64,000 bases of DNA from CAYQMF01 sp964418595. GTDB taxonomy: Bacteria; Planctomycetota; UBA1135; UBA2386. The notes below the pieces were generated by a model, which was given only the letters and a program-made list of their open reading frames with translations, had not been told where the DNA came from and made no database searches. The DNA lies in the NCBI GenBank assembly GCA_964418595.1, contig CAYQMF010000020.1, forward strand, positions 1-64,000, read 5' to 3'. The position numbers and the translations under genes were made by a program. Positions 7,783 to 15,760 of the stretch are shown piece after piece (within the stretch, counting starts at the first letter, position 1; every line of letters starts with the position of its first letter).

Positions 7783-10700
7783 ATGGGCCCCGACCCGAGC
7801 CAGACCCCGTCGAGCGCGGAGGACCTGTTCGCCGAGCACCTGGAGCGTCTCGAGACCGGCGAACCCTCCGATCTGGCCGCACTCTGCGCCGCGCACCCGC
7901 AGCACGCCGGCGCGCTGCGGCGCATGGACCTGCGCTGGGCCGCCATGACCCAGGCGTTCACGGCGCTGTCGCAGGGCGGCGGGGCGACCGCCGTGCGCGC
8001 CGTGTCGCCGAGCGTCGAGCAGGTCATGACCCGCCTGCGCACGGGTGCGCCGCGGACGCAGCGCTACGCGCTCGGTCCCGAGATCGCGCGCGGTGCCATG
8101 GGACGCGTCGTGTCGGCGTGGGACGCCGACCTGCGGCGCGAGGTGGCGCTCAAGTTCCACCGCGATCGCGGCGGCGACACACGCCTGCAGCGCCGCTTCC
8201 TGGAGGAGGCGCAGATCGCCGGCCAGCTCGACCACCCCGGCATCGTCCCGATCCACGAACTCGGGCTCGACGCCGACGGCCAGCCGTTCTTCGCCATGCG
8301 CCTCGTGCGCGGCGAAGACCTCGGCGTGGTCCTCGCGCACGTGCGGGAGCGCCTCCCCGAGTGGACGCCGACGCGCGTGCTGTCGGTACTGCTGCGCGTG
8401 TGCGAGGCGATGGCCTATGCGCACGCCAAGGGTGTGGTGCACCGCGACCTCAAGCCGGCGAACATCATGGTCGGCGCGTTCGGTGAGGTGTACGTGATGG
8501 ACTGGGGGCTCGCGCGCGTCGCCGGTGCCGATCCCGACGCGCCATCCCTGCGCGAGGCGATCGCGGCGGAGGACGCGCAGTCGCCGCTGCTCACGCAGGC
8601 GGGCGACGTCGTGGGCACGCCGTCGTACCTGGCGCCGGAGCTGGCGCAGGAGGGCGTACGCGCGGCGGTCACACCGGCTGCGGACGTGTACTCGCTCGGG
8701 GCCATCCTGCACCATCTGTGTGCGGGCCGACCGCCGTACGTGCGCGAGGGCGAGCAGCCGGGCGCGGCCGAAGTGCTGGCGCGCCTGCGCGCGGGCCCGC
8801 CGCCGGCGTTGCCCGGGCAGGTGCCGCCCGAGCTGCGCGCCATCCACGATCGCGCGATGGCGCGCGATCCCGCCGCGCGCTACCCGAACATGCTGGCGTT
8901 GGCCGAGGACCTGCGCGCGTACCTCGACTTGCGCGTCGTGCGCGCCTACGCGACCGGCCCCTGGGCCGAGTTGCGCAAGTGGGTTTCGCGCAACCGGGCG
9001 CTGACGGTCGCCATCTTGGCGGCCGGCCTGCTGCTCGTCGTCGGCACGGTGGTGTCGACCCGCCAATGGATGCGGGCGGATGCCACGGCGGCACGGCTCG
9101 ACCTCCAGCTCGACCGCAGCGAATTCCAGAACGCGCGGTTGTCGTTGGGGCTCGACGACGCGGCCGCGGCCGCCGACCTGCTGTGGCGCCAGCACCTGCG
9201 GGGGCGCATGCCGCGGGCCACGGCCTGGGCGCTGGCCGAGCTGCACGCGCGGTCGCCCGGGCTCGTCACCCGCGTCGCGCCGACCGGCGGCGACAACCCG
9301 ATCGGGGTGATCGCGCGCACCGGCGAGGTCGTGATCGGTGGCGACGATGGGCTCCTGTACGTGCTCGATGGCGCCGACCTGGGCCAGCGGCGCGTGCTCG
9401 GCGCTGCGGGTGCCGGTGTGCAGGCGGTCGCGGTGGCACCCGACGGCGATCTGGTCTACGTCGGTGCGCGCGATGGCGTGCTGTCCCTCATCGATGCTGC
9501 GACTGGCACCGTGCTGCAGCGGATCCAGGCGCATCCGCGCGATCTGCGCGGACTGGCGCTGGCGGCCGACGGCCGCGGCTTCGCCACCGGTGGCGGCGAC
9601 GGGCAGGTGTGCTACTTCGCCGACCGCCACGCCGCGCCCGTGGTGCTCGCCACCCACCGTGGTGCGCCGGTGTGGTCGCTGCGCTTCGACCGTGACGGCC
9701 GGCGGCTGGCGAGCGGGGCTTCGGACGGCAGTGTGCGCGTGGTCGACATGGTCGGCCGCGGCGTGATCGAGCTGTTGCTCGGCAACCAGGAAGTGCTGGC
9801 CCTGTCCTTCGCGCCAAACGGGGATGAACTCTGGGTCGGGGGCGCCACGCACCACATCTACGCGGTGAGCCTCGCCCCGGTGAAGCTGCTGCGGGTCATC
9901 CCCACCCGCAACGGATCCTGCCGGGCCTTGCACCACGAGGCCGACGGCGCGGTGCTCGCGGCGGGCTGGTGGCGGCTCGAGCGCCTGACGCCGGACGGTT
10001 CGGGTCGCGAGACCATCGCGCTGCGCGGCGCGTGGCAGTTCAGCGTCGACGACCGGCAACGCCGGGTGGTCGCGGCGAGCCGCTCCGATGGCGTGTCGGT
10101 GATCGACCTCTCCGGTGGCGAGCGCCGGACCATTCTGGCCGAACGCGTGGCGCTGGCCGGCGATGGTCGGACCTTCGCCATCAGCCGGCCGGGCGGTCTC
10201 GTGGTGCAGGCAGTGGAACAGCCGGTGGCCGCGACCGGCGCGTGGATCCAAGACACGGGCTGGGTGGCGCTCGACGACAACGGCACGCGACTGGCGCTGC
10301 GGCCGTACCGGAGCCACATGCTGCAGGTGTACGAGGTCAGGAGCCGCAGGCTCCTGTTCGAGACGGATGGTCCCGAGGAGATCCCGTTCGACGAGAGCTT
10401 CGCCTTCAGCCCGGACGGCGCTGAACTCGCGGTGGTCGCCGGCAGCCGCCTGCTGCGCCGGCTCGATGCCGCCACCGGCAGCGTGCGCGCGGAGCACGAA
10501 CTCGGCCGCAGCCCGATCCTGCGCGTGTGCTACGCGCAGGGCAGCGCCGCGTTGCTGGTGGTGAGCCGGCGCGACGACGCGGTCCACCTGATCGACCGCG
10601 CGACGAACGCGGTGCGCGCCGTCGACGTCGGCCAGAACAGCTCGGCCGCGGCGCTGTCGCCCGACGGGCGGACGCTCATTGCCGGGAGCTGGCAGGGCGT

Positions 10701-11112
10701 GATCCGCATCGTCGATCTCGGCACGGGCGCGCGGCGCGAGATCCGCGCGCACGCCGGTACGACGTTCGCCCTCGCGTTCGCGAGGCACGATCCCGGCCTC
10801 CTGCTGTCGTCCGGCGGTGCCGGCGGCATCACCTTCTGGGATCTCGATCACGACGTCGCCTGCCTGTCGATGCTGCGCGACGACGCGCCCGTGTACCAGT
10901 TGGCGCTCTCTGCCGACGGCCGCACCCTCGCCGCTCGTTCCAACCAGCACGCGATGCTGATCGACCTCGATTACCACCAGCGTCACATCGCCGGCAACCT
11001 GGCCCACCGGCTCGGGCGCGAGGATCCGGCCGGGCTCGACCCGGCCCGAGTCGCCGGTCTGCGCGCCTGGTCCGCCGAAGTACTGGCCCGCCCCTGGCCG
11101 CGCTTCCGATAG
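7783..11112 (+). CDS. Serine/threonine protein kinase with WD40-like C-terminal domain
   Basis: 1109 residues. An acidic N-terminal segment of about 85 residues (LFAEHLERLETGEPSDL) precedes the Hanks-type kinase (about 88-390) with GAMGRVVSAWD, VALKFHRD, HRDLKPAN, MDWGLA in the DFG position, and GTPSYLAPE. A membrane helix follows (about 405-427, TVAILAAGLLLVVGTVV). From 480 to about 1080 there are WD40-type repeats (repeated SPDGRTL- and ATGTVL-like strands), which probably form an exported propeller for ligand or partner sensing. DWG instead of DFG is frequent in planctomycete kinases. It probably phosphorylates cytoplasmic targets in response to an extracytoplasmic signal; the target is unknown. 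Confidence 0.9.
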   Translation: MGPDPSQTPSSAEDLFAEHLERLETGEPSDLAALCAAHPQHAGALRRMDLRWAAMTQAFTALSQGGGATAVRAVSPSVEQVMTRLRTGAPRTQRYALGPEIARGAMGRVVSAWDADLRREVALKFHRDRGGDTRLQRRFLEEAQIAGQLDHPGIVPIHELGLDADGQPFFAMRLVRGEDLGVVLAHVRERLPEWTPTRVLSVLLRVCEAMAYAHAKGVVHRDLKPANIMVGAFGEVYVMDWGLARVAGADPDAPSLREAIAAEDAQSPLLTQAGDVVGTPSYLAPELAQEGVRAAVTPAADVYSLGAILHHLCAGRPPYVREGEQPGAAEVLARLRAGPPPALPGQVPPELRAIHDRAMARDPAARYPNMLALAEDLRAYLDLRVVRAYATGPWAELRKWVSRNRALTVAILAAGLLLVVGTVVSTRQWMRADATAARLDLQLDRSEFQNARLSLGLDDAAAAADLLWRQHLRGRMPRATAWALAELHARSPGLVTRVAPTGGDNPIGVIARTGEVVIGGDDGLLYVLDGADLGQRRVLGAAGAGVQAVAVAPDGDLVYVGARDGVLSLIDAATGTVLQRIQAHPRDLRGLALAADGRGFATGGGDGQVCYFADRHAAPVVLATHRGAPVWSLRFDRDGRRLASGASDGSVRVVDMVGRGVIELLLGNQEVLALSFAPNGDELWVGGATHHIYAVSLAPVKLLRVIPTRNGSCRALHHEADGAVLAAGWWRLERLTPDGSGRETIALRGAWQFSVDDRQRRVVAASRSDGVSVIDLSGGERRTILAERVALAGDGRTFAISRPGGLVVQAVEQPVAATGAWIQDTGWVALDDNGTRLALRPYRSHMLQVYEVRSRRLLFETDGPEEIPFDESFAFSPDGAELAVVAGSRLLRRLDAATGSVRAEHELGRSPILRVCYAQGSAALLVVSRRDDAVHLIDRATNAVRAVDVGQNSSAAALSPDGRTLIAGSWQGVIRIVDLGTGARREIRAHAGTTFALAFARHDPGLLLSSGGAGGITFWDLDHDVACLSMLRDDAPVYQLALSADGRTLAARSNQHAMLIDLDYHQRHIAGNLAHRLGREDPAGLDPARVAGLRAWSAEVLARPWPRFR

Positions 11113-11143
11113 CGACGCGAGGATTCGCGGGAGTAGTGGAAGA

Positions 11144-12319
11144 TCAGCGCGTGCCGGCCTGCTCCCAGGTCACGCCCGACGTGCCGGAGATCGCGCCGAA
11201 GATCGCGCGGTTGTGGACCAGCAGGATCTCGATGTTCTCGACGTTGCCAACTCGCACGGAGGTGGCGGTGAAACCACCGCCTCAACAGCCCTCGAAGCGT
11301 TTGGTGGCGAGCAAGCGGTCGCTGTCCTTGTCGAAGACCATCAGCTTGGGCGACTTGGCATCGGGGAGGATGGTGTGCCACTCCTCGCCGGCGCGGCCGA
11401 GGAACGCGACGCGCGGCTGCACGGTGATCGTGTCCTCGCTGCGCGTGAAGCCGAACTCCGCCACCAAGGGCACGCCCCACTGCGGGGTCGTGGTGGCGTC
11501 GGCCTCGACGACCATGGGCTTCATCTTGCCGCTGCGCAGGCGCGCGGTGTCGCCGCCCTTGCTCGCGAAGCCGGCCGAGAAGACGTACTCGCCGACCGGG
11601 ACCTTCATGCCGTCGGCGGCGCCGGCCAGCTCGAACGAGATCGTGCGCGTCGGGTTGCTGACCACGGCAACCTGCAGGTCACCGAGCAGCTTGAGGCCGC
11701 GGCGCACGTTGAGCGTGCCGGTCGGCCCGGCGTAGGGTCGCGTCGTCGCCGTGGTGCCGGTGGCGTCGAGCTGCAGTTCGTACAACTGGCCTTTCAGGCT
11801 CACGACCTCCGACAGGAAGCTCGCGCCGCGACCGTTACCGATCACGATCGCGTCGACGCCCACCTCGTTGAACACGCCGTTGTTGTTCTGGTCGATCACC
11901 TGCACCGGCACGCCCTCGAGCGAACCGACCATCGCGCCGCTGCTCGCGTACTGCACGGAGCCGCCGGCCGCGGGCAGGCGCAGGCGGACGGCGTAGGGGA
12001 AGGTCTTGCCGTCGGGGCGCTTGCCGTCGAGGACGACGAAGCCGGTCGAGCCCTTCTTGGTGGTGTCGAGGCGACCGTCGCCGTCGGTGTCGACGCGGAC
12101 GCTCAGCCCATCGACCTCGGTGGCGAACTGTTCGCCGTCGCGGTGCGCGATCGCGATGCCCGAGCTGCCGTCGCGCCACGCCTCCGCGGGCAGGATCGTG
12201 TCGAACGACGGCATCGGCCGGTAGCGCAGCGTGGACTCGCTCTGCGCCGTTGCCGCGCCGAGGGCGAGGGCGCCGACGACGAGGCCGGACAGGAGGTCGA
12301 GATTGCGGGGTCGATCCAT
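11144..12319 (-). CDS. Secreted protein with in-frame UGA; candidate selenoprotein with a Cys-Sec pair
   Basis: The ATG at 12319 starts a signal peptide (LVVGALALGAATAQ). A beta-rich mature protein of unknown family follows, with a DTDGDGRLD Ca-binding-like loop near 70 and DQNNNGVFNE near 135. The frame reaches TGA at 11282-11284 (codon 346), directly after Cys345 (FEGC). It then continues for 45 more codons, with very high G/C at third positions, to the next TGA at 11144. Total length with read-through is 391 residues; the short form is 345. The extension (GGGFTATSVRVGNVENI and onwards) looks like real protein and has no start codon of its own. Selenocysteine insertion is plausible because a SelW-type gene in this window implies Sec decoding. 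A nonsense mutation is the alternative. The protein was not otherwise recognised. Confidence 0.6.
11239..11281 (-). promoter_or_regulatory. Hairpins downstream of the UGA, possible SECIS region
   Basis: On the minus strand, directly after the UGA, GGCGGU pairs with ACCGCC around loop GGUUUC (11264-11281). This is closer to the UGA than normal for a bacterial SECIS. A second stem, CGAGUU/AAC-UCG with one bulged G and loop GGC (11239-11254), has its loop 33 bases after the UGA, within the usual range. Neither is decisive. Confidence 0.3.
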
Positions 12320-12349
12320 GGCTGTTCCTCGGGGCGGGACGGCGGGATC

Positions 12350-12375
12350 TTGCGGGCCGGGGGCGCCGGCCGCAA
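12350..12375. promoter_or_regulatory. Inverted repeat in divergent intergenic region
   Basis: TTGCGGGCCGG and CCGGCCGCAA pair with one bulged G across a 5-base spacer. The repeat sits between the divergent genes starting at 12319 and 12425, so it could be a shared operator. A GC-rich chance palindrome is equally possible. Confidence 0.25.
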
Positions 12376-12424
12376 CCACCCTTCCTGCTTGTCTCGGATC
12401 CGCCGGCGCGTACGCCAGGGCGGC

Positions 12425-13708
12425 ATGCGCCACCCCCTCGCCGCCTGCTCCTGTCTCGTCGTCGTCGCCAGCGCCTCGGCGCAGGAGGCGGCATCCGCAA
12501 CCGCCTCCGTGACCGTCACCGTCGCCCCGGCCGGCGACCAGGTCGTGCTCTTCGACGGCAAGGACACGTCGGCGTGGCGGGGCTATGGCCAGAAGGGCTT
12601 TCCGGAGCAGGGCTGGACCGTGGTCGACGGCGCGCTCGTGCACGCCAAGGGCGGCGGCGGCGGCGACCTCGTCACGCGCCGCCAGTTCCGCAACTTCGAG
12701 CTGACCTTGCAGTGGCGGGTGGGTGAGAAGGCCAACAGCGGCATCCTCTATCGGGTCGCCGAGACCGAGAACCCCTCGTACTACACGGGGCCGGAGTACC
12801 AGGTGATCGACGACGGCGGTGGCGTGGGCGCGCACTCGGCCGGCGCGCTGTACGACCTCGCCGCGCCGGCGAGCAAGGCGACGAAGCCCGCCGGCGAGTG
12901 GAACGACGCGCGCATCGTGGTCGTCGGTGAGCGCATCGAGCACTGGCTCAACGGCCAGCGGGTCGTCGCCGTCGACTGCGCGTCGCCGGACTTCCAGGCG
13001 CGCTTCGCCAAGAGCAAGTTCGCTCCTTGGAAGGGCTTCAACGAGCATCGGCGCGGGCACCTGTGTCTGCAGGACCACGGCGACGAGGTCGCGTATCGGA
13101 ACATCACCGTGCGCGAACTGCCGCCGGAGCCGGCGCGGCGCGGCGAGGTGACCATGCTCTTCGACGGCAGCACCCTCGGGGCGTTCGGCGCGCACCTGCC
13201 GGAGGGCAAGCAGCTAGCCGACGTGTGGTCGATCGTCGACGGCGTGATGGTCTGCGCCGGCAAGCCGGCGGGCTACATCTACACGAAGGCGAAGTACGAG
13301 AGCTTCGTGCTCGAGCTGCAGTGGCGCTTCGATCCGAAGAAGGGCGGCGGCAACAGCGGCGTGCTCCTGCGCATGACCGGCGAGCACAAGGTGTGGCCGC
13401 GCAGCATCGAGGCGCAGTTGCACGCGGGCAACGCCGGCGACTTCTGGAACATCGGCGAGTTCCCCATGCAGGTCGACGCGGCGCGCACCAAGGGGCGCAA
13501 CACCAAGAAGCTCCGCGCCAACGAGAAGCCGCTCGGCGAGTGGAACGACTACCGGATCACCGTCGATGGCCCCTGGGTCCGCCTCGAGGTCAACGGCGAG
13601 GTGCTCAACGAGGCGTGGGGTTGCGAGGTGATCCCCGGCCACATCTGCCTCCAGTCGGAGGGGGCAGAGATCCAGTTCCGCGACATCCGCCTCACGTCGC
13701 TCAAGTGA
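12425..13708 (+). CDS. Secreted protein with two DUF1080 (3-keto-disaccharide hydrolase-like) domains
   Basis: 427 residues: a signal peptide (MRHPLAACSCLVVVASASAQ), then two successive DUF1080 jelly-roll domains at about 35-235 and 240-427. Each begins with the typical LFDG motif (VVLFDGKDTSAWRG; TMLFDGSTLGAFG), followed by ANSGILYR or NSGVLLRM and ending with GHLCLQDHG or GHICLQSEG. Members of this family include 3-keto-disaccharide hydrolases and concanavalin-like sugar-binding proteins, so a role in carbohydrate breakdown outside the cytoplasm is likely. The ATG at 12425 is chosen because it starts the signal peptide. The stop codon overlaps the start of the Nudix gene (GTGA), which suggests translational coupling. 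Confidence 0.92.
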   Translation: MRHPLAACSCLVVVASASAQEAASATASVTVTVAPAGDQVVLFDGKDTSAWRGYGQKGFPEQGWTVVDGALVHAKGGGGGDLVTRRQFRNFELTLQWRVGEKANSGILYRVAETENPSYYTGPEYQVIDDGGGVGAHSAGALYDLAAPASKATKPAGEWNDARIVVVGERIEHWLNGQRVVAVDCASPDFQARFAKSKFAPWKGFNEHRRGHLCLQDHGDEVAYRNITVRELPPEPARRGEVTMLFDGSTLGAFGAHLPEGKQLADVWSIVDGVMVCAGKPAGYIYTKAKYESFVLELQWRFDPKKGGGNSGVLLRMTGEHKVWPRSIEAQLHAGNAGDFWNIGEFPMQVDAARTKGRNTKKLRANEKPLGEWNDYRITVDGPWVRLEVNGEVLNEAWGCEVIPGHICLQSEGAEIQFRDIRLTSLK

Positions 13709-14256
13709 GCGCGGCGAACGAACCCTTCACGCGCCTGTCGCGGCGCGTGCTCGTCGCGAACGCGTGGCACCGCTACTGCCACGACCGCTACGTGCGCCGC
13801 GACGGCACGGCCGGCGACTACTACTACGTCGACATGCCCGGCTCCTGTGGCACCGTGCCGCTGTTCGAAGATGGCAGCACGGTGCTGCTGCGCGTGCGGC
13901 GCTACCTGCTCGGCTGCGAGCTCTGGGAGTTCCCCATCGGCGGCATGAAGGAAGGCGAGGCGCCGCTTGCGGTCGCGCAGCACGAACTCGAGGAGGAGGC
14001 TGGCCTGCGCGCCGCGCGCTGGACCGAACTCGGTCGTTTTGCGCCCTACAAGGGCGTGTCGAACGAGGTGTGCCACTTCTTCCTCGCCGAGGATCTCACG
14101 GAGACTGCGCAGCAGCTCGAGGCGGAGGAGGACATCGTCGTGCATCGCATGCCGCTCGCGGAGGCGCGGCAACGGTTGCTCGCCCAGCCGCTCGGCGACG
14201 GGCAGTCGACGGTGGGGCTGATGCTGCTGGATCGGTTCATGGCCGCGCGTGGGTAG
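13705..14256 (+). CDS. Nudix hydrolase (ADP-ribose pyrophosphatase-like)
   Basis: 183 residues. The Nudix box lies at about 79-101 (GGMKEGEAPLAVAQ then HELEEEAGL), with the REUxEE signature present as HELEEE, so the metal-binding glutamates are kept while the usual Arg is His. The domain order and the text around it (LLRVRRY, WEFPIGG) resemble ADP-ribose and nucleotide-sugar pyrophosphatases. It starts at GTG 13705, overlapping the stop codon of the DUF1080 gene by 4 bases. The exact substrate cannot be read from the sequence. Confidence 0.88.
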   Translation: MSAANEPFTRLSRRVLVANAWHRYCHDRYVRRDGTAGDYYYVDMPGSCGTVPLFEDGSTVLLRVRRYLLGCELWEFPIGGMKEGEAPLAVAQHELEEEAGLRAARWTELGRFAPYKGVSNEVCHFFLAEDLTETAQQLEAEEDIVVHRMPLAEARQRLLAQPLGDGQSTVGLMLLDRFMAARG

Positions 14257-14257
14257 G

Positions 14258-15028
14258 ATGCGGCGCATGGTGCAGGCTCGCTGGTTGGTGTTGGCGCTCG
14301 CGTTGGCGGGGTGCCAGATGGGCATGATCGGGGCGGAGGTGCCGGACCAGGCTGAGCCGGCGATGTCGCCGGGCAAGGGGTTCTTCAGCGGCGGCGACGA
14401 CGTGCGGGGTCGGACCGAGAACAAGTTCGGCCGGGCCCTCGATCACGGAGACACCACGGCCGAGACAGGGAACGCGCCGGCCGACGCCCCGGCGCGCAAG
14501 ATGATCCAGAGGGGCACGATCGGCGTCGCGGTGGCGCGCGTCGACGACGCGGTCGCCCGCTTCGTCGCGCAAGTGCAAGGGCTCGGCGGCTATCTCGCGG
14601 AGCGCACCGACGCGCGCGTGACGTGTCGCCTGCCGGCGGCGCGCTTCGACGAGGCCTTCGCGGCGCTCCGTGAGTACGGGCGCGTGACGCACGAGTCGAT
14701 CGAGGCGCAGGACGTGACCAAGCAGCACATGGACCTCGGCATCCGCCTCGACAACGCGCGTCGCGCGCGCGAGCGGCTGCTGTCGCTGCTCGAGAAGGCC
14801 ATCGCGGTGAAGGACCTCCTCGAGATCGAGGGTGCCCTGCGCCGGTTGACGGAGGAGATCGAGCGCATGGAGGGCGAGCTGAAATACCTGGAGGACCAGG
14901 TCGCGATGGCGACGCTGACCGCCGAGTTCCAGGCCGTAGTAGAGACCAGCAGTCGCGGGCGCGCGCCGATGAGCCGTTTCCCGTGGATCAACCAGGTCGG
15001 GGTCGAGCAGGTGCGCCGTGCGTTCTGA
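14258..15028 (+). CDS. DUF4349-type lipoprotein
   Basis: A 256-residue protein with a lipoprotein signal ending in LALAGC, so it is probably anchored in a membrane through its N-terminal cysteine. The rest fits DUF4349: a beta-alpha segment (KMIQRGTIGVAVARVDDAV, LPAARFDEAFAALREYG) and a long coiled coil (about 155-225, RARERLLSLLEKA, LRRLTEEIERMEGELKYLE). There is no C-terminal membrane helix, unlike many family members. Alternative starts are GTG 14249 and ATG 14267. The C-terminus overlaps the next lipoprotein gene by 11 bases, so the two are probably made together. Confidence 0.8.
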   Translation: MRRMVQARWLVLALALAGCQMGMIGAEVPDQAEPAMSPGKGFFSGGDDVRGRTENKFGRALDHGDTTAETGNAPADAPARKMIQRGTIGVAVARVDDAVARFVAQVQGLGGYLAERTDARVTCRLPAARFDEAFAALREYGRVTHESIEAQDVTKQHMDLGIRLDNARRARERLLSLLEKAIAVKDLLEIEGALRRLTEEIERMEGELKYLEDQVAMATLTAEFQAVVETSSRGRAPMSRFPWINQVGVEQVRRAF

Positions 15029-15476
15029 CCGCCTCCTGATCGTGGGCGCGCTGCTGCTCGCCGGCTGCCGCGGCATCGGCATGGACCTGCCTGCGCCGTT
15101 CCTGCGCCTCGACACGGAGCGCACCCAGTTGAAGGCCACGACGCCCGACGACGCGCGGCTTTGGGTGCGCGAGTTCGACGATCGCGACAAGGGCGGGCTC
15201 GCGTTCTGGGCGGCGACGCTGCAGAACGACCTCACCGGCAACCGCGGCTACGAACTCGTCGCCGCCGACGACGTGCGCGACCGCGCCGGCCGCGACGGGC
15301 GCGTGTTGCATCTCAAGGCAACCGCCAACGGTCAGAGCTTCCAGTACCTCGTCGCCGTGTTCGTGACGGAGGGCACCTTCCGCAACACGATCCGCGTCGC
15401 CGAGTTCGTGGCCCGCGACGAAGTGTTCGCCGTCCACGCCGCGGCGGTGCGCACGGCGCTCACGACCCTGCGCTGA
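15018..15476 (+). CDS. Small lipoprotein of unknown function
   Basis: 152 residues starting at GTG 15018 inside the end of the preceding DUF4349 gene. The N-terminus is a lipoprotein signal (LLIVGALLLAGC). The remaining alpha/beta sequence (ARLWVREFDDRD, FQYLVAVFVTEG) is not recognised. The overlap and the shared membrane location suggest that it works with the DUF4349 lipoprotein. Confidence 0.75.
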   Translation: MRSDRLLIVGALLLAGCRGIGMDLPAPFLRLDTERTQLKATTPDDARLWVREFDDRDKGGLAFWAATLQNDLTGNRGYELVAADDVRDRAGRDGRVLHLKATANGQSFQYLVAVFVTEGTFRNTIRVAEFVARDEVFAVHAAAVRTALTTLR

Positions 15477-15477
15477 T

Positions 15478-15681
15478 CTACTGGTTGCTCGGGACGCTGG
15501 GCGCAGGCTCGCGGGGCGCACATGAGCGCGCGTCCGGATCGTCTGCGGCCATCAGCTCGTCGAGGCCGCCGGGCTCGCGCGCCGGCAGGAGTTCGAGGAG
15601 GCCCAACGCCCGGGTCGTGGCGCGGCCCTCCGCGGCCGGCTGGTCCGCGAACGAGAAGGTCGGTCCGGGTTCGAAGCTCAT
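15478..15681 (-). CDS. Short hypothetical ORF
   Basis: A 67-codon frame on the minus strand, between the lipoprotein gene and the end of the BNR gene, 79 bases after the BNR stop codon. The product (MSFEPGPTFSFADQP and onwards, ending SVPSNQ) is Pro/Ala-rich and not recognised. It could be a small downstream gene of the BNR transcript or a chance GC-rich frame. Confidence 0.25.
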   Translation of the reverse strand: MSFEPGPTFSFADQPAAEGRATTRALGLLELLPAREPGGLDELMAADDPDARSCAPREPAPSVPSNQ

Positions 15682-15760
15682 CCTGCCGGTTATCGGCACC
15701 CGGGGGGCGGCGGGTACGCGCCGCCGCCGGAGGGCACGCGACGCGCCCATGCGACCGCGC

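Noticed and set aside
7765..11007. A 1080-codon minus-strand frame opposite the WD40 kinase
   Set aside because: The composition is dominated by Arg, His, Val and Ala, with no domains; the opposite strand carries clear kinase and WD40 motifs.
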